This document shows positions 36,096-47,434 of a DNA stretch of 64,000 nucleotides, in pieces. The stretch's first letter is position 1, and each line of letters opens with the position of its first letter. This DNA is from Paramyrothecium sp. XJ0827 (Eukaryota; Ascomycota; Sordariomycetes; Hypocreales; Stachybotryaceae). The DNA is taken from NCBI GenBank assembly GCA_020881915.1, contig JAJFPB010000007.1, forward strand, positions 992,001 to 1,056,000, in the 5' to 3' direction. Below the pieces are notes generated by a model. That model worked only from the letters and a program-made list of their open reading frames with translations, did no database searches and was not told the origin of the DNA. The position numbers and the translations under genes were made by a program.

Positions 36096-37959
36096 TCATG
36101 TCTCAGACACGGGGCGGTGAGCAAACGCACAATCACACTGTAAACAAGGTTAGCAAGCCGGTTTTGGTAGAGGCAATAAGGAAAACGTACGCAGGTAGCA
36201 GAGGATCCTTCGTTATGGGTGATGCAGTATCCACCGTAGCACTTTTTGCACACGCGTTGCGTGCGAGTGATGCAGTCATCGCACTGGGGCTCAGGTTAGT
36301 ACGGGCGCATTTATGAATGGGGCAAATGATGCCTTACGTTGATACCGCACTCCCAGCAGCTCTTCGAGACTCGGGGCTGTGAATGAAGTCAGCATTAGAT
36401 CCTGATGTAGCGTGCACTGTCCAAAACACTATATGAGTGGGGATACATGCAGTGACGGCAACCAAAGTTGCGTACATGATGGGGTCCGTCTCCTTGGTCC
36501 CTTGGGGCCAATTCGATGCGTTGTCTTTCTCGTCCAAGCTCACGGCGTGGCGGAGGATGCCCGGCTAGCGATGCTACATGATTCACATTTGCCCTTTCGT
36601 ACCTTGATCTTGAGCGTCGCGAACTCCGATTCGAGCCCCTCGGACAGGTTCCAGTCGCCCTCCTCGTCCACGACGACGACGTCATTGTGGGCCACACCTT
36701 GGCCGGGCAGCGTATAGCAAGCCTCGCACCACCATTTGTTGCAGGCGGTGCAGTAGCGCTCGCGAATGCAGTCGAGGCAGCGGGGAACGAACGTCTGCGA
36801 GGACGAGGTCGTTGCGTGCTGAGGGGTGGTGGCCGAGCGGACGGAGGAGGAGAGCGTAGGTGGCGGTGAGAGGAGCGGCAGGGAAGAGGGCGGCTCGGCG
36901 TCTGGGTGGAACATGCCCTCTGGTGCAGTGCCACAGCCGAAGCATGCAGGAAGGGCGAAGGAGGCGATGGCCGGGCTGTGAACGGCGCCAGGTAGGTTTA
37001 CCTTGCCGAACGCCGCCGAGTTATGGTGTCGCGGCCCCGTGCACAGAAGGCCGTCGAAGGCGATGATGCCCTGGCAGGCAAGCAGGCAGCTCGCCCACTC
37101 CTCGGAGATGTTCTTGGGCAAGATGCGACCTTTGCGCGACCACCAAGCGTCGCCCTCTCGATCGAGCGCCGAGCTCAGCGCAATCTGGCTCTTCTGATTC
37201 CAACCGGCGCCGATGGACGTGGCAGCCTGCGACGCGGGTTCAACGGGCTCCTTGGCGCCGAAGACGTACAGCGCCTTGAGCCGCGGCGTGGCCTCTGGGC
37301 GGCTGGGCCGGCAGGCGTACTGCAGGGCGCCGCGCAGCTTGGCCTGGTTGAGGTTCTTGACGTCGCGGATGGAGAGGATGCGGACGTTGTAGGCCGGGTC
37401 GTTGATGATCTCGTGGCACAGCTCCGCGGTGACGGAGAGCCCGTCGAGGACGAGGGTCTGGACGTTTTGGAGGATGTTGCGCCGGGCGAGGGTCGAGAAG
37501 ATGCCCCTCAAGGGACCGGAGTAGAAGCTACCGCGATTGGGTTAGCTCTGTGATGTCCGGAGCTTGGGGTCTGGAGGGCGCGGAGACGAAGCCAACTTAC
37601 TCATCTTCGGTCAAATTCTCATCAACCTGGACATTGCGCCAGACTTCGCCGCCGCGGTCGATCTCGTCAATGTCGAACTGGGCGGTGCGGACGTGGGAGA
37701 GATCGAGGTGGCGAAAGACGCCAGGCGCGTGGTGCAGAAGGTCGCGGAATGAACGGGACGAGGCGGCAAGGCTCAGGAGGCTCGCGATGGGGAGGTGCGC
37801 GACCGTGTGGCTCAGGACAATGCTGTTGTGCAGAGTGTCGAGGAGGGTGAGCGGCGGGATTTCAATGGTTGTACCGTGAAGCAACGTGGTGTGATTGTGA
37901 TTGTGATGGTGATCGTGGTGATGGTCGTGGCTGTACTGATCAATTACGACTTGGCTCAT
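36096..37959 (-). CDS. F-box protein with His-rich N-terminus and Cys-rich C-terminal cluster
   Basis: Exons 37959-37601, 37527-36603, 36376-36338, 36283-36191 and 36137-36096 give 485 residues. The 226-nt third-last boundary region (36377-36602) is in phase but could hide a small exon. The N-terminus is histidine-rich (HDHHHDHHHNHNH). An F-box-like segment follows (LSHTVAHLPIASLLSLAASS, then FRDLLHHAPGVFRHLDLS), then LRR-like text. Towards the C-terminus CX2C pairs appear (CLDCIRERYCTACNKWWC; CWECG; CDDC; CKKC; CCDC), a likely multi-zinc module. By family, the product would be an SCF ubiquitin-ligase adaptor. The coding region is strikingly GC-rich compared with its flanks. Confidence 0.75.
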
Positions 37960-40900
37960 GTCAGGCTGTCTGGTAATGATGGTGTAGACAGCAAAAGGAG
38001 GACGACAAGACAATTGACAGGTTCCGTGGTGTTGTACCCGAGACTAGTGGCCAGCAACTAAGATAACGTTTATGTATAGGGAGAAAGGAAGAGTCAAGGA
38101 ATCATAGAATCTCGACCCGGATGAATCTGGCCAGAGCTTGGGAGGAGGGTCGCGACGCCAATTAAGTATGTACCCGGGCGATCAGGTCGATCTGCAACGC
38201 CAGCAGGACCTCTTTCGAGACAGAGTTGCCAATTCTCAGGCCGCTCAGGCGCGCGGACAGGGGGGCTTGGAGGGGAGCTAGATGGTTACTCGCTTGAAAC
38301 CTGCAGCTCAGGGTCGCATCCCAACAGCATGGGGGTTCAGACGGCGGGGGCCGCTTCTCTACTCAACGTGTTTGGGGAGGTTCCCATTGAGACTCTAGTC
38401 TAGACTCTAGACTTTGTGTCTCTTGCTTGCCCCCGCTTTCTGCTCGCCTCGCTACGGTCCCTTCGTGCATGGCCTGCCGGTTGCGTAGGGATCCTGCCAA
38501 AGTGTTTCCGGCGCGTCGGTCCGGGGCGCTGGACTGGGTGGGTGGGTGCTTTGCTTTGCTTTGCTGTGCTGTGCTGACGGTGTGGGGAAGCTCTTTAGCT
38601 CAAAGGGTTCGGTGTTGTTGTTTGTTGTGTGGGACGATAAGCGCGGCAAGCGTTCTGATTGACGATTGGAGCTACTAATGGTAAATTGAAACTGGTTTAG
38701 CCTGCGATGCAGTGCCATGTATGGCTGGCTGGCTGACTGGCTGGCTGGATGAAAGGCCTCATCATGGGTCTCTAAAATGTCTCAATCCGGATGCATGTTT
38801 GTGGCGCCATTTAAGCTTACCGCCTAACCTCGATGGCATGCTCTTTGGCCAATGTCTTTTTTTATGGTCGGCTGCTCCTCAACCCTCCTCTCTTTTCCCC
38901 TCGGCGTATTTCGCTTCGACCCTGAGAAGCTCTGTTCGCCGCCCTGGAATAATAACTTAAGCTTGAGAATAGAATTAGTGGAGATGGCTCGCACGTTTCA
39001 CGTCTGTTCCCGCAGTTAGCGTCTGACCATCGGCCATGAAACAACGTTCAGGCGCCATAAGAGTTACACATGTGCTCGCACCCATCAAACCTGGCGATCG
39101 CTATATAAATAGACAAAGCTCTGGCAAATTCGGTCTTACTGTCGGTTTGAACCGAGTTAGTCTGGCCGAACAATTGCCGTAGACACTGAAGCGCCGTTAC
39201 AGATAGCTGTTCGTTTCACACTTGATGATGCATCACTGCTCAAATCCCCATGTAGACAACTGATCCCCATTGTGGTTTTCCATACAACTGCCGTGGATCA
39301 TAATCTGTCCCGACGTCCAAGTCTTGGCACAAATCCCTTGCTTCACGTAGTTCGATCTATGTCTTGGTGGAGATCCGCTTCAAAGCGGTGAGTTGCCGAA
39401 ATTGCTCTCAACCTGAATTTCCGTGCTATTATCACTTTTCATATAAATGCAATACTTCTTGAAGCTACAAATATGTAGCGCTGTGTGCGACATATGATTT
39501 TCCGCAGTTTGTAAGGAATGCTTCTCAGCAAGGTCAAGCACCCTACAAGCAAATTCTAGAGCACATTACCGACGGTTGCCAGACACCAAAGTTATAGATT
39601 TTTGTTTCTGGGCAGAATGCTTACAAGGAGATGTCGTGATATCCTGACAAACTCACCTGTGCACGTCCGTTCGAGTAACGTGCACCTGCACGAGTCAACC
39701 ATGCTTATTTTTGTTTGGCGCACCAACGAAACATGTGTCATCAAGCCTTGCCTTGTCAGACATGCGAGTCAGAAAGACAGCAAGGCAATGAAACTCTGCC
39801 TGAGACTGCAAATAACTTCCGGTGATAGACAACGGTGAATAGCCATGCAGCTTGTCACCATCCTTCCGTACGGTTCTAATAATGATAGAAGGCAAACGGC
39901 AAGGTGCAATCACCTTTTTATCCCTTCTTTTGCTGGTAAACTTTAGATGAGCTTGTTCACTCCCCCATTAACTCAAACTCAAAAAAACTTGCCGTTTCGC
40001 ACGGTTTAGGTAGAGACTCTAATGGAACTGTAGAGAAAGCTCGCATACCGCCAGTAGGTCACAGGTTAAGGAAGGGTGCCTACCGGGTAGGTTGACATCT
40101 GCCAAAATCTACACCTGGAAGCGGCAAAGTCCATGGTCTTTCGAGATGGCGTCCTCATAGTTTCATCTATCAATGTGCTAAGGCCGTGCCTTTGAGCATG
40201 CGATTGTCAATGATTGTCCCTTCTCGCATGTCTCAAGCATGGGGTTTGGCTTTGCTGCTGGTGCTGTGCTAGCGTGATACTCTTTAGCACGGCTTTTGGA
40301 CCAGAGCCTTGCTGATCTTCAGGGTCACCTGGTCCCTGTTGATCCTGTGCTAGCAGTCTAGCGACGGAAGCTACCCCTAGAAGGCCTGTGGCCATGCTGG
40401 ACGGATGATTTGCTCGCCTGTAACGGTGGCTCTGGGGTTCCCAACTCGGGGTAATGTGCAACGACTTGGACGATCGTTTCACACAACTCACGCTACAGTG
40501 TGAGCTACACAGACAGAGACAAAATTACCTAAACTTAACAACAAGAGGCTATTTTGGTGTGGCTACGTCGGGCATGAAGATTGTGTGTCGGTTCAATAAT
40601 CATTCCTAAGAACGAGCAGATAGTCGTCTCGCAACAATTCGACTTAGCTATAGGGTAGGTAAGTACGCGGACCTCCGAACGCACGTGACCGGGGCGTTTT
40701 TAGATCAACTCCACCACGAATGGCGACCGTCCGTGATTGATGAGCAATGATAGGCCATGGAATTCGACAGAAACTGGCTGACTGATCATGGCACCTGCGT
40801 CATGCCTGGTATTCCGTGAGCTGTGATAACAGGTCGCCGCCTCCTATGGAGCTTAACATTTTCGTCTATTTACTTTGCGCAGCTGGCTGATGTCCAGAAG

Positions 40901-41011
40901 AGCGTTCTTCTTTCTTGCGACAAGCGTCATCGCTTCTGACCATCATTCCTTTTCTTTGCGCCCAGCCTAGTTGAAGTCAGTGGCGGACATCACATCACAT
41001 CCCATCCCACC
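37960..41011. other. 3-kb divergent intergenic region
   Basis: Promoters of the F-box gene (leftward) and the Ufd1-like gene (rightward). It contains simple repeats near 38391-38412 (CTAGACT type), 38549-38576 (TTTGC and TGTGC runs) and 38722-38748 (TGGC). Frames up to 94 codons occur, none convincing. Just before 41012 is a CATCAC/CATCCC-rich leader ending CCCACC at the ATG. Confidence 0.5.
38722..38748. repeat. TGGC tetranucleotide repeat
   Basis: Six near-perfect tandem copies of TGGC with one interruption (TGAC). Confidence 0.85.
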
Positions 41012-43279
41012 ATGGACGAGACGCCCACGTTAAGCTGGACCGGCACGTTCTCGGTCCTGCCCTCGTCTGCCGTTGGAACCCTTAAAGGCGACAAGATCAT
41101 ACTGCCGCAGTCCGCCCTCGAGCAGCTGCTCGCCGCAGCTCCGTCTCGCCCATCGCATGCCGGCACTTTTACTTCCTTCGATCCATTCAACCCGTACGCT
41201 TCCTCCGTTGCCTCAAGACACTTCCAGCGCGAAGACTCCCAACAGCTGCCGAACCCGCTCATGTTCCGTCTCATAAACCCGACCAACAACAATGTCGTCT
41301 ACGCTGGCATCCGCGAGTTTTCCGCGCCCGAGGGAACCATGGGGCTCAGTCCATTCCTCAAAGATGCGCTCGGAGTCAAGGAGGATGACTTGGCCATGGC
41401 CAACGGGTCGAGTTCTAGCGATGCGATCGATCTTACAGGCGAAGAACTAGCCGCCGAATCGATGACGCGCCTCACTGTTCACGCGCGTCAATTGCCGAAG
41501 GGCACCTACGTGCGTTTGAGACCTCTCGAGGCTGGCTACAATCCCGATGACTGGAAGTCACTGCTGGAACGCCAGCTCCGAGAAAGCTTCACGACATTGA
41601 CCAAGGACGCTGTCCTCTCCGTGTCCGGTGTTCAAGGTGAAGTCTTTCAGTTTTTGGTCGACAAATTCACCCCCGAAGGCGACGGCATTTGCGTGGTGGA
41701 TACGGATTTGGAGGTCGACATTGAGGCACTCAACGAGGAACAAGCCAGGGAAACTATGCGACAGATCATGTCAAAAGCCCAACCCGGGTCTGCGTCAGGT
41801 AGCTCCAAAGGCGGCGAGCTCGACGTGTGGAAAAGTGCCCAGGGTCAAGTTCTCCCGGACGAATATGTCGACTACATACTTCCATCATGGAACCGCTCGC
41901 AGACACTGGCAATCGAGGTTAGCGACATCAGGGACGAGGATTCGATCGATCTCTTCGTGACACCTAAGTCATCGAAGCAACGGGCCCTGCCTAGAGACGC
42001 GGTTCATGTCTTTGGCAATTTCGAGCCTGCGCACCACGGAACGAAGTACATCAAGATCTCACCATCGAACATCGAGCTCGAGGATGCAGAGAGCATCCTC
42101 ATTTCTGTACATGCTTATCGCCGACGTGATGCGCAGGATAACAACACCCCACGGACCTACACCATTCGAGCCAAGGCTGCTGAAAGCGACAACGATCCTC
42201 AGCCTAACGGAGCCGATGCAACTGCCCATTCGCCAGATGACGAGCAATGTAAGAACTGTTTGCAATGGGTACCGAAGCGAACGATGGTACTCCACGAAAG
42301 CTTTTGTCGCAGGAACAACATCGTATGCCCCCACTGCAGCTCTGTGTTCAACAAGAACTCACAGGAGTGGAAAGACCACTGGCACTGCGAGTACGACGAG
42401 GGACACGGCAACTCGGCGTCTAGTAAGGCAAAACACGACGACGTTTTTCACGGTCTCCGGCATTGCCCTGGTTGCGAGTTCTCCACAAACTCTCTTGCTG
42501 ATCTTGCGAGGCATCGCACGAGCGTCTGCCCCGAAAAGATTATTCTTTGCCGGTTCTGCCATCTCGAGGTTCCTCAAGAAGGGGATCCGTTCAACCCTTC
42601 ACCGGAAGTCATGCTCTCGGGTATGACAGCCCATGAGTTGGCCGACGGCGCTCGAACGACGGAATGCCATCTGTGTGATAAGATTGTCCGTCTACGCGAT
42701 ATGGAGACACATCTCAAGCACCATGAGCTCGACAAGGTTGGACGTGCGAAACCTTCTGTGTGTCGCAACGTGAACTGCGGTCGAACCTTGCATGGCGTAG
42801 GCCCCAAAGGTCAAATTGGTTCCGGAACGGCGCAAGGGCAAGGACCAGGGAATGACATTGGACTGTGCTCGATTTGCTTCGGGCCGCTCTACGTCAGCAT
42901 GCATGACCCTGAAGGCAAAGCTTTGCGAAGAAGGATAGAGCGGCGCTATCTGGGCCAGCTGATGACCGGGTGCGGGAAGTCACACTGTCAAAACGAGCTG
43001 TGCAAGACTGGACGGACGAACTTGAAGATCGAGCCCGCAGGCTTTGCCGCCTCGGCTGCCCTCACCATGGTCAAGCCCTTCGTGGCAGGCGTCCCCAACC
43101 TGGACGAACCCATGATGTTTTGCGTGGATGAAGCTAGTCAGAAGAGGAGAAAGCTCGCGGAACTTGTAGCGGCCGAGGGCGTGTGGGACCAAGAATGGTG
43201 CATTGCAGCCGCGGAGGCTGAGAGGGGAGATTTGGACAGGATGCGAGAGTGGCTCAAGGCCTGGGCGCCGAGGAAATAG
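41012..43279 (+). CDS. Ufd1-like protein with C-terminal zinc-finger array
   Basis: Intronless, 755 residues. The ATG sits in a strong context (CCACCATGG). The N-terminal part matches UFD1: DKIILPQSALEQLL, PLMFRLINPTNNNVVYAGIREF and TRLTVHARQLPKGTYVRLRP, about residues 1-250. Instead of a short Npl4/Cdc48-binding tail, a long region follows with C2H2/TRAF-like pairs from about residue 410: CKNCLQWVP, CPHCSSVF, CPGCEFSTN, CRFCHLEVP and CHLCDKIVRLRDMETHLKHH. Ufd1 delivers ubiquitylated proteins to the Cdc48/p97 segregase. This fusion type is seen in ascomycetes as a second protein besides the canonical Ufd1, and its own function is not established. Codon use is GC-rich and even. Confidence 0.9.
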   Translation: MDETPTLSWTGTFSVLPSSAVGTLKGDKIILPQSALEQLLAAAPSRPSHAGTFTSFDPFNPYASSVASRHFQREDSQQLPNPLMFRLINPTNNNVVYAGIREFSAPEGTMGLSPFLKDALGVKEDDLAMANGSSSSDAIDLTGEELAAESMTRLTVHARQLPKGTYVRLRPLEAGYNPDDWKSLLERQLRESFTTLTKDAVLSVSGVQGEVFQFLVDKFTPEGDGICVVDTDLEVDIEALNEEQARETMRQIMSKAQPGSASGSSKGGELDVWKSAQGQVLPDEYVDYILPSWNRSQTLAIEVSDIRDEDSIDLFVTPKSSKQRALPRDAVHVFGNFEPAHHGTKYIKISPSNIELEDAESILISVHAYRRRDAQDNNTPRTYTIRAKAAESDNDPQPNGADATAHSPDDEQCKNCLQWVPKRTMVLHESFCRRNNIVCPHCSSVFNKNSQEWKDHWHCEYDEGHGNSASSKAKHDDVFHGLRHCPGCEFSTNSLADLARHRTSVCPEKIILCRFCHLEVPQEGDPFNPSPEVMLSGMTAHELADGARTTECHLCDKIVRLRDMETHLKHHELDKVGRAKPSVCRNVNCGRTLHGVGPKGQIGSGTAQGQGPGNDIGLCSICFGPLYVSMHDPEGKALRRRIERRYLGQLMTGCGKSHCQNELCKTGRTNLKIEPAGFAASAALTMVKPFVAGVPNLDEPMMFCVDEASQKRRKLAELVAAEGVWDQEWCIAAAEAERGDLDRMREWLKAWAPRK

Positions 43280-45267
43280 GCGTCGAGGAAAAAGGCGTAT
43301 GTGGAGAGGAAGCGCTGCACTACGGAACGGTTTACAAGAGCATAGAGGATACCCTGGATTGCCATGTGTATTGCAGATGGGCATGACGCATGATTTATGA
43401 CGTGGATATATAGACATAGAAATGGAGTTTGGATTTGAAGCCAGAATCTTGAATACGTGCAACAGGATTTTGACCTGCTGGCTGTCGCAACGCTCTTTGC
43501 TCGGTGTCTTTGTCTCGGCTGTCTTTATCCCATTGCACTCTGGTGCAGTACAGCTCAAGACCGTCGATCTTCCCCCTTTCCGAGGGATCAGCGCTCGAAA
43601 AGAGCATCGATCATCCAGCCATGTGTACCTGGCAGGGCCAAGCTGCCCAGACTTGCCAAGCGGCTCAGATCGTGGTCAACGATGAACTCTTCTGCAAGCC
43701 AAGACATGAACGAAGAACTCGATACTACAAGATCTCCGACCTCATCTCTTCGCTTCGTATTGAGTAGATGGACGGATCTTACGTACAAATTGTAGGTCCA
43801 TTTTGTATCTCACGCAGAGCATGGTGTTGAGATAGCCTCGGGCCGTCGCTGCCAAAGGGCGTCAGCATTTTGCATCAATTACGGCACAGCAGACAGGCCG
43901 ATTGCGCAGAGGAATCCTCTTGAGAGCACTATTTCGAGTCGCGCCTCGTGTGCATCAGTCTCGAATGAAACATCAATAAAGAGACGTTCAGCTACGCCGC
44001 GCTCACCTTCCAACGGAGCGCATCCTTCCGCTTCAATGCCGTCCACTGGAAAGCGGCGAAAAGCTGGCTCAACAATACCCCTCGAATCGCGAGCCATGGT
44101 TGACTGGTGGTGGTTTACTGCGTAGTAAATTGGACCGCACGTAGCACAACTGCCGAATTTGCGACACACAGCATTATTGCGCGGCAGCATATAAGTCCAC
44201 GGCAAATTAATCACAGGACGAGCAGGGACCATCCCTCGGGCAGGGAGGGGGGCGGCCAAGCCTGTCGTTCTTGAGTGGCTGAACGATCTTCGGCAGATGA
44301 GGGTGGACACTCTGTAGGGTCGCAAACGTCCCGACAGCTGGAGGTGCAGCAAATTGCGGGGAGGCGAATCAGCATCGAGGGTTGCTGGTCCCCATGACCC
44401 CCTGTTTGATGACTATGCAGCCTGATTGGAAGGTTGTGGTTGCAACGGTCATATAGCTGATGATGAGGCGCGCAACAACAAGCCAAGACGGTTCGTCGGC
44501 AGCCTCAGTCGGCGATAGTTATTCGATATTTGAATAAGATGAGTAAGATATCATAGACATCAACGGTGAATAAAGTTTTGGCTCAGTATCTGTTTAATAA
44601 GTCTGGATCTTGGGCGTGTCTGGGCTGAGGAATTATGCTTGGAGGAGATCTACGGAACGCAGCCGGGCCAGTTTCATCTATTTCCTGTCAGCTATTTGTC
44701 CTAGTTCGCCCTTGAGACGTTACAACGCGTTTCTCCTTCAAGCTTAGGCTCCAAGATTACCCATGTGATTGGCGAATCGCCCCCGGTGATATAATTCCGA
44801 GCAGGACTTCTCCCGGTGCCTCGATCCTCGAATGGGGCCAGGCCTTTGTGCCGCTCCTTCGTGGCTCTTACCTCGATGTAATTGGGCGCTGTCAAACATA
44901 CTATGATGGTAGCCATGTGAGCAAGTTCGATACCTATCTATAGTTGTAGACGGAGTTCTGATTCCGTCCTTCCTTCGGTCCTTGTTCCCAGGCATTTCTC
45001 CCGAAATACCCTCTGATGCAATTTGGACTCAACGCATATGCAGTGCGAATGATATATCCTTGTTTCATACAACAACAATGTCAATCTGGATCTCGGCCCT
45101 GAATAGGCCGGGCGCGGATACTGAGGCCCCTTTTGGAAGCGAGCTACGAACGCCTTTTCAGAGATTGTTGTATAAGAAGACGCGAGATGTCCTTCGATTT
45201 GAGACCTTCCTAGACATCGCAACCCAACACGTTAAACCCGACACTGCTTCGACCTGCGATATTCGAA
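43280..45267. other. 2-kb interval upstream of the cellobiohydrolase
   Basis: Contains the 3' flank of the Ufd1-like gene and the GH7 promoter. A minus-strand frame at 43879-44352 (157 codons) is the longest; I see no domain and no supporting splice or start context. Confidence 0.45.
45171..45177 (+). promoter_or_regulatory. Putative TATA box of the GH7 gene
   Basis: TATAAGA, 97 nt upstream of the GH7 start codon at 45268. Confidence 0.45.
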
Positions 45268-46974
45268 ATGTACGCCTTCGCTCTATTCTCCATGCTGGCC
45301 TTGGCCAGGGCCCAGAAGGCCGGAACTCAGACGCCTGAGACGCATCCCAAGCTCAGCTGGTCCAAGTGCACTTCTGGAGGCAACTGCCAAACCACCCAGG
45401 GCGAGGTCGTCATCGACGCGAACTGGCGATGGCTCCATCCTGGTAAGCGCGCGCGGGGGAGAAGACTTCGATCTGTGAGAGAGTCCACGCTAATCATCTC
45501 GCGACGCAGCCGGCGCTACAACCAACTGCTATGAAGGCAACAAATGGACCAGCGCCTGCACCAGCTCCGCCGACTGCACCACCAAGTGCCAGCTTGAAGG
45601 CGCTAACTACGGCGAGACGTACGGCGTCAGCACCAGCGGCAACGCCCTGACCCTGCAGTTCGTCAAGAAGCACCAGTACGGCACCAACATCGGCTCGCGT
45701 CTCTACCTCATGTCGGGCACCGACCAGTACCAGACCTTCACCCTTCGCGGCAACGAGCTGGCCTTTGACGTGGACCTGTCAACCATCGAGTGCGGCCTCA
45801 ACTCCGCCCTGTACTTTGTCGCCATGGAGGCCGACGGTGGCAAGAAGAGCTACTCGACCAACACCGCTGGCGCCAAGTACGGCACTGGATACTGCGATGC
45901 CCAATGCGCCCGTGACTTGAAGTACGTCGGTGGCAAGGTACGTTCATGTCTTCGTTCCCAAGGTGTCGATCTTTGCCCAGCTAACTGGATGTAAACAGGC
46001 CAACTACGACGGCTGGACCCCATCCTCCAACGACGCCAACGCCGGTGTTGGCAACATGGGTGCTTGCTGCGCCGAAATTGATGTTTGGTGAGTTCCCGCC
46101 GACAACAAAACGACTAGCAGAAAGCAAGATTGCTGACCGTAGGCACCTCAGGGAGTCCAATGCGCACTCCTTCGCCTTCACCCCCCATCCATGCACGGAC
46201 AACAAGTACCACGTCTGCCAGACCAGCAACTGCGGCGGCACCTACTCCGAAGATCGCTTCGCCGGCAAGTGTGATGCCAACGGCTGCGACTACAACCCCT
46301 ACCGCATGGGCAACACCGAGTTCTACGGCAAGGGCGGATACACCGTCGACACGAGCAAGAAGTTCACGTAAGTGCTGCCTCCACGTGGTGCCGATCATGG
46401 CGCCGTTGCTGACACGCAACCTTCATCGCAGTGTTGTCACCCAATTCGCGCAGAACAAGCTGTCGCAGTTCCTCGTCCAGAACGGCAAGAAGTTCGTCAT
46501 CCCCGGACCTGCCGACAGCAGCATCTCCAGCACCAGCGACATCACCCCCGACTTCTGCAACAAGGTCTTCACTGCCTTCGACGACCGCAACCGCTTCCAG
46601 GAGGTTGGTGGCTGGAGCAACCTCAACGCCGCGCTCAACATGCCCATGGTTCTTGTCATGTCTATTTGGGACGATGTGAGTTTCCGTTACAATCAAATTC
46701 CTCCCCAGGAACACAAAGCTGACGAGTCTTGTAGCACTACGCCAACATGCTGTGGCTCGACTCCATCTACCCACCCGAGAAGGAGGGCCAGCCCGGCGCT
46801 GCTCGCGGCCGCTGCCCTCAGGACTCTGGCATCCCCAGCGAGGTCGAGGAGCAATACGCCAGCTCGTAAGTCAAACCCGACCCGAGATCTCAAGAAGCAT
46901 ACTAACCGTCTCGCAGCAAGGTCGTCTGGTCCAACATCCGCTGGGGACCCATCGGCTCCACTGTCCGCGTCTAG
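45268..46974 (+). CDS. GH7 cellobiohydrolase, catalytic domain only
   Basis: Seven exons (45268-45442, 45510-45937, 45999-46087, 46152-46367, 46432-46675, 46735-46865, 46917-46974) give 446 residues. The signal peptide [15 protein letters not shown] is followed by Gln as the likely mature N-terminus, as in Cel7A enzymes. Hallmarks: [45 protein letters not shown] and the catalytic motif EIDVWE, with nucleophile Glu227, Asp229 and acid/base Glu232. Loops and many cysteines match processive reducing-end exo-cellulases. There is no linker or CBM1 after [10 protein letters not shown]. The third intron splits the catalytic motif between Trp and Glu and has two in-frame acceptors; I use the downstream one (46151) because it gives EIDVWE exactly. 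Confidence 0.93.
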
Positions 46975-47434
46975 AGGCTGCTACTTCACGTTGGAGACGA
47001 TGCCACTCCCAAAGGGCAGGGGCGGCTTTTGTTTGCGAACCAGCTGTTCTAAACCTGTATATACGTCTATTGGTAGCTGGCTCTATTCTAACTCATATGC
47101 CTTCATACATAACAAGAACCTTTCATGGGCGCATAAGACATGGCTTTTGTATTCCCGTCATACTCATGAATACGAAACACTCTGAAGATCGATACTTTTC
47201 ATCCGTTTCTGTCTTTAGTCTGCCTCATGAAAGAGCCTCAGAATGATTCTACCGCCTCCTTCTTGATTGTAGTTACAAGACCACGAAACACATAGAGTCG
47301 AAATTCTAGATAATGCACCTAACTCAAGCCTGAACTCTGATCATGCACAATCTGCCAGGGCGTTATCTACTGCCTCGCCTGAATTGGCTGTCCGGGTGGA
47401 GTGCCAATCTCTGCCCCCCAGTATTGCTTGCCAT
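46975..47434. other. Intergenic between convergent genes
   Basis: 3' flanks of the GH7 gene and of the DUF3433 pseudogene. No further gene seen. Confidence 0.5.

Noticed and set aside
37023..37553. 176-codon plus frame opposite the F-box gene
   Set aside because: GC-rich antisense shadow; the minus-strand F-box and splice phases account for the region.
43879..44352. 157-codon minus frame upstream of the GH7 gene
   Set aside because: No recognisable motif and no neighbouring exon; kept only as a remark in the intergenic entry.
46130..47185. 351-codon plus-strand frame overlapping the GH7 gene
   Set aside because: Low-complexity Ser/Thr/Pro/Arg translation of the GC-rich GH7 exons in the wrong frame; the spliced GH7 explains the region fully.
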